From positions 1 to 9,077 of the forward strand of contig JADGQE010000147.1 in NCBI GenBank assembly GCA_017882055.1: a stretch of DNA of 9,077 bases. The letters run 5' to 3'. Source of the stretch: Thermoflexales bacterium. GTDB lineage: Bacteria > Chloroflexota > Anaerolineae > Fen-1058. Of this stretch, positions 6,519 to 9,077 are shown one piece after another. The notes under the pieces were generated by a model. The model searched no databases. It saw only the letters and a program-made list of their open reading frames with translations, and was not told where the DNA came from. The position numbers and the translations under genes were made by a program. Position 1 is the first letter of the stretch; each line of letters begins with the position of its first letter.

Positions 6519-7307
6519 ATGCGGCCAATCCTATTTCAATGGGGCAATCTATCGATCGGCTCATACGCGGCGCTGCTTAATCTGGGGCTGATCGCCGCGG
6601 TCGTGATCGTCTGGCTCGATACGCGGCGGAGCGATATCCGATTGGCGATCTGGCTCGACGCCGTGCTGGCGGCGATCGTGCTGGGCGTGATCGGTGCCCG
6701 ATTGGGCTACGCCGCGATCAATGCCGCTTACTTCAAAGATCACACGGCTGAAATCTTCCGCATTTGGGAAGGCGGCCTGTTCTGGCCGGGCGGCTTGATC
6801 GGCGGATCGCTGGGCGCGTGGTTGATCACACGGCTGCACCGCGATCGATCGCCGGCGCGAATTTTGGATCGGCTGGCCATCGGCGCACCTCTCGGTATTG
6901 CGCTCGGCTGGATCGGCTGCTATCTTTCGGCCGCCGCCTATGGCCGCGAGATGTTTCCAGGCGAGCCGCTATTTTTTCTATCCATCGACGCGCCCGATTT
7001 GTATGGCTTGACGAATCCACGCTGGCCGAGCCAGTTGCTGGGCGCGCTCTGGGCGTTACTCGTCTTCATTATGCTGTGGCTGACACGCGACCGGGACTGG
7101 CCAACCGGCAGGCACTTCTGGTTATTCATTGCCGCCTACAGCTTTGGCTCGTTGCTCGTCGGCTTCATCCGCGCCGATGACATGCCTCTCGTCTTCGGCT
7201 GGCGGCTGGATCAAATCCTGGATGGCGTACTGACGATCGCCGGCGTCATCGGGCTGCTCGTAACCAGGCACAGGGCAATCGACCCGGTAGCCGATCAACG
7301 CCCTTGA
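6519..7307 (+). CDS. Lgt-family membrane protein lacking catalytic residues
   Basis: A 262-residue, roughly seven-helix membrane protein with the fold signature of prolipoprotein diacylglyceryl transferase: I-G-S-Y near the N-terminus, W-E-G-G-L-F-W-P-G-G-L-I-G-G (82-96), a glycine-rich central segment, W-P-S-Q-L (169-173), and Y-S-F-G-S-L-L-V-G-F-I-R (207-218). Set against E. coli Lgt recalled from memory, His103 is Pro90, Arg143 is Trp131, Asn146 is Cys134, Glu151 is Ala139, Arg239 is Ser211 and Glu243 is Gly215. Tyr26, Gly154 and Tyr235 are kept (Tyr16, Gly142, Tyr207). It is therefore unlikely to be the cell's working Lgt, and a paralogue with another lipid-related role or a pseudoenzyme is more plausible. 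It is transcribed alone, divergently from the GT39 operon. Confidence 0.82.
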   Translation: MRPILFQWGNLSIGSYAALLNLGLIAAVVIVWLDTRRSDIRLAIWLDAVLAAIVLGVIGARLGYAAINAAYFKDHTAEIFRIWEGGLFWPGGLIGGSLGAWLITRLHRDRSPARILDRLAIGAPLGIALGWIGCYLSAAAYGREMFPGEPLFFLSIDAPDLYGLTNPRWPSQLLGALWALLVFIMLWLTRDRDWPTGRHFWLFIAAYSFGSLLVGFIRADDMPLVFGWRLDQILDGVLTIAGVIGLLVTRHRAIDPVADQRP

Positions 7308-7332
7308 CATTCCCGTCGCACGGCGGTACACT
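7304..7332 (+). promoter_or_regulatory. Promoter of the nad operon
   Basis: Perfect TTGACA (7304-7309), a 17-bp spacer and TACACT (7327-7332). The -35 box includes the TGA stop of the Lgt-like gene. Transcription should start near 7339, giving a leader of about 130 nt before the amidase ATG at 7473. Confidence 0.78.
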
Positions 7333-7354
7333 CCAGTTAGTGTACTCAGTACAC
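7326..7354. promoter_or_regulatory. Overlapping palindromes, putative operator
   Basis: Three GTACAC-type half-sites form two inverted repeats. GTACACT-N6-AGTGTAC (7326-7345) covers the -10, and the 15-bp GTGTACTCAGTACAC (7340-7354) is a 7+1+7 perfect palindrome at the start of transcription. The placement is typical of a repressor site. The regulator is not in the window; an NAD-responsive repressor such as the NrtR type is a guess. Confidence 0.6.
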
Positions 7355-7361
7355 CAATAAA

Positions 7362-7458
7362 CCGCCTGGCGACGCCTGGCGGCCCACCGGCGCATTGCGC
7401 CGGGCATGGGCAGCGTTTAGCCTTAACCAGCATTTTGAGGGACAACCTTCGCAAGGTT
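7362..7458 (+). other. Structured 5' leader of the nad operon
   Basis: Three hairpins fill the leader. At 7362-7382 two copies of CGCC-T-GGCG pair with a T-T mismatch. At 7387-7403, CCGGCGC-ATT-GCGCCGG is a perfect 7-bp stem extendable by CCCA (7383-7386) and TGGG (7407-7410) across a 3-nt bulge. At 7444-7458, AACCTT-CGC-AAGGTT lies 14 nt before the ATG. None has a T-tract. I could not match it to a known riboswitch class. Confidence 0.45.
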
Positions 7459-7472
7459 CATCACAGGTCGAT

Positions 7473-8324
7473 ATGAAAATCAATGTTGGTCTGGCTCAAA
7501 TCAGTCCCAAACTGGCCGAAGTTCGATCGAATTGCGAACTGCATCTATCGTTCGTCGAACGCGCCGCACAGCAGAACGTCGATCTGCTCGTCTTCCCCGA
7601 GCTGTCACTCACCGGTTACACCGTGCAAGATGCCGTGCGCGATGTCGCCCACCGGGCCTCGCCGTCTGATCCCTTGATGAACGCCATGCTGGAGGCCAGC
7701 CGGCGATTGGATCTGGTGGTCGGCTTTGCCGAGATCGACGATCGGGAAAGATTCTTTACCGCGAGCGCGTATCTCTCGCAAGGTAAGATCGTGCATGTCC
7801 ATCACAAAGTGTACCTGCCCACGTATGGCCTGTTTGACGAAGGCCGTTACTTTGATCTGGGCGACAGTGTGCGCGCCTTCGACACGCGCTTTGGACGAAT
7901 GGGCTTGCTGATCTGCGAAGACTTCTGGCACATCAGCCCGCCCTACCTGGCGTGGCTCGACGGCGCCGATGTGCTGCTGCTCACTTCAGCCAGCCCAGGC
8001 CGCGGCTTGAATGACGATGACCGGCTGGCGTCATCGCGCTTTGTTGAAACGGTCAATCAATCTTACGCGGCCTTGTTTGGCAACTTCGTGATCCATTCCA
8101 ATCGCGTGGGCTTTGAAGACGGCATGAACTTCTGGGGCGGCTCGACCATTTTCGATCCGGACGGACAACTGATTGTGAAAGCCCCCTACTTTGAAGAAGC
8201 ACTGACGGTGACCCCGATCGATCTGGCTCAGATCCGCCGATCGCGCGCCCGCACACCGCTGCTGCGTGACGAACGACCGGAATTGGTGCTGCGCGAACTC
8301 AATCGAATCCTCGCCAGAAGCTAG
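7473..8324 (+). CDS. Nitrilase-fold amidase, likely glutaminase partner of NadE
   Basis: A 283-residue carbon-nitrogen hydrolase with the complete catalytic triad: E43 in F-P-E-L-S-L-T-G-Y, K112 in H-H-K-V-Y-L-P-T-Y-G and C148 in L-I-C-E-D-F-W-H. The Y-G-x-F-D-E-x-R-Y and C-E-D motifs resemble the N-terminal glutaminase domain of glutamine-dependent NAD synthetase more than they resemble plain nitrilases. The reaction would be glutamine hydrolysis delivering ammonia to the synthetase encoded next. Here the two halves are separate genes, whereas the common bacterial enzyme is one chain. The start at 7473 (M-K-I-N-V-G-L-A-Q-I) follows AGGT five bases upstream; an upstream TTG at 7395 would translate the leader hairpins. 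Another amidase substrate is possible, since no glutamine-specific residue could be confirmed. Confidence 0.88.
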   Translation: MKINVGLAQISPKLAEVRSNCELHLSFVERAAQQNVDLLVFPELSLTGYTVQDAVRDVAHRASPSDPLMNAMLEASRRLDLVVGFAEIDDRERFFTASAYLSQGKIVHVHHKVYLPTYGLFDEGRYFDLGDSVRAFDTRFGRMGLLICEDFWHISPPYLAWLDGADVLLLTSASPGRGLNDDDRLASSRFVETVNQSYAALFGNFVIHSNRVGFEDGMNFWGGSTIFDPDGQLIVKAPYFEEALTVTPIDLAQIRRSRARTPLLRDERPELVLRELNRILARS

Positions 8325-8343
8325 TAGAAGTTGGAGGCTGGAT

Positions 8344-8409
8344 GTGGTGAGTCAAATCAATCATCGATATCCAGATCAACAATCAGAAATCAGAAATCGA
8401 AAATCGAAA
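8344..8409 (+). promoter_or_regulatory. Strong Shine-Dalgarno and alternative GTG start for nadE
   Basis: GGAGG at 8333-8337 lies exactly 6 nt before GTG at 8344, which opens a stop-free frame into nadE and would add 22 residues rich in Gln, Arg, Asn and Ser. The ATG at 8410 fits the family's N-terminus but has no ribosome-binding site. Which start is used cannot be settled here. Confidence 0.45.
8381..8408 (+). repeat. Four tandem 7-bp repeats abutting the nadE ATG
   Basis: AATCAGA twice, then AATCGAA twice, running directly into AATGG at the start codon. The A-rich array separates the ribosome-binding site at 8333 from the ATG and lies in the same open frame. Confidence 0.8.
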
Positions 8410-9077
8410 ATGGATCTAACTACTCATCTCAACATTAACACCGATCTCGCCCGCACGGTTCTAAAGACTTTTCTGCGCGACGAGATTCGCAAAGTCGGTA
8501 TCGAACACGCCGTGATCGGTTTATCCGGCGGCATCGATTCGGCGCTGGCCTGTTACCTGGCAGCACAGGCCATCGGCGCACACAACGTGTACGCGGTGCG
8601 GATGCCGTATCAGTCCTCATCGCAAGACAGCCTCGATCACGCGCAGCTGGTCATCGACGCGCTGGGCGTCCACGGCGAGACGGTCGATATCACCGGCATG
8701 GCTGACGCGGTGATCAATAGCGCGCCTGACATCAGCAACCTACGCAAGGGCAACATCATGGCTCGCGCGCGGATGATCGTGCTGTATGATCGATCGGCCG
8801 CCTACCGGGCTTTGGTCATCGGCACGAGCAACAAGACCGAACTGCTGCTCGGTTACGGCACTTTGTTCGGCGACATGGCCTCGGCGGTCAATCCACTGGG
8901 TGATCTGTACAAAACGCAGATACGCCAACTGGCCCAGGCGCTGGGCGTGCCGCAGCCCATCCTCGACAAGCCGCCCTCCGCCGATCTGTGGACGGGTCAA
9001 ACCGACGAAGCCGAAATGGGCTTGACTTATGCAGAAGTGGATCAGCTGCTGTTCCTGTTAGTCGACGAACGGTATTC
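8410..9077 (+). CDS. nadE: NAD synthetase NadE, C-terminus beyond right edge
   Basis: The first 222 residues of the adenine-nucleotide alpha-hydrolase enzyme that amidates nicotinic acid adenine dinucleotide to NAD+ using ATP, the last step of NAD biosynthesis. The PP-loop motif S-G-G-I-D-S-A is at 39-45. Other family marks follow in order: R-K-G-N-I-M-A-R-A-R-M, I-G-T-S-N-K-T-E, L-G-Y-G-T-L-F-G-D, the P-L-G-D-L-Y-K-T loop and K-P-P-S-A-D-L-W-T-G-Q-T-D-E. Only the last few dozen residues should be missing. No glutaminase domain is fused, so it is the ammonia-type synthetase chain, presumably fed by the amidase gene 85 nt upstream. A GTG at 8344 with a strong ribosome site could be the true start. 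Confidence 0.95.
   Translation, partial: MDLTTHLNINTDLARTVLKTFLRDEIRKVGIEHAVIGLSGGIDSALACYLAAQAIGAHNVYAVRMPYQSSSQDSLDHAQLVIDALGVHGETVDITGMADAVINSAPDISNLRKGNIMARARMIVLYDRSAAYRALVIGTSNKTELLLGYGTLFGDMASAVNPLGDLYKTQIRQLAQALGVPQPILDKPPSADLWTGQTDEAEMGLTYAEVDQLLFLLVDERY

Noticed and set aside
6428..6520. N-terminal extension of the GT39 protein to an ATG at 6520
   Set aside because: It would cover both divergent promoters and overlap the Lgt-like start codon; the added residues are not family-like.
7406..7420. Four-codon upstream reading frame (ATG GGC AGC GTT TAG) in the nad leader
   Set aside because: No ribosome site and no leader-peptide codon bias; short frames like this arise by chance.
7395..7472. 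TTG start for the amidase at 7395
   Set aside because: It begins within a hairpin loop and lacks a ribosome site; the family N-terminus begins at 7473.

Overview
The window is a compact bacterial chromosomal segment of moderately high GC, with short gaps and no mobile element, rRNA, tRNA or CRISPR array that I can see. Gene types and sequence style (a CsoR-family sensor with OsmC proteins, an MscL with a C-terminal zinc ribbon, a GT39-type membrane protein, an orphan sugar-type binding lipoprotein, and NAD synthetase split from its amidase) suggest a Chloroflexota bacterium of the Anaerolineae type. This is inference from the look of the proteins; no search was run. GATC is strongly over-represented in places.

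Everything from 1 to 6427 is on the minus strand; everything from 6519 on is on the plus strand. The two halves diverge from a 91-bp region holding two extended -10 promoters. Both sit so close to their ATG codons that the transcripts should be leaderless or nearly so.

Minus strand, in transcription order: (a) GT39-type glycosyltransferase (6427-4727), solute-binding lipoprotein (4708-3383) and inositol-monophosphatase-family phosphatase (3375-2584), tightly packed as an operon. (b) mscL (2479-2045), closed by a strong intrinsic terminator at 2004-1975. (c) A PduO-type cobalamin adenosyltransferase (1918-1355). (d) A CsoR-family repressor (1193-915), two OsmC paralogues (901-464 and 462-40) and the first 12 codons of an apparent thioredoxin (37-1). 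Unit (d) starts from a near-consensus promoter whose -10 lies inside a CsoR-type palindrome. The repressor has the Cys/Cys pair but lacks the metal-binding His, which points to persulfide or thiol sensing rather than copper. The cluster therefore reads as an autoregulated thiol-stress or reactive-sulfur module.

Plus strand: an Lgt-family membrane protein (6519-7307) in which nearly every residue known to matter for prolipoprotein diacylglyceryl transfer is replaced. It is followed by a near-consensus promoter overlapped by palindromes, a structured leader of about 130 nt, a nitrilase-fold amidase (7473-8324), and NAD synthetase (8410 to beyond the right edge). The last two look like a split glutamine-dependent NAD synthetase. 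The best candidates for something undescribed are the CstR-like/OsmC/OsmC/Trx operon, the degenerate Lgt homologue, and the regulated structured leader of the nad operon.
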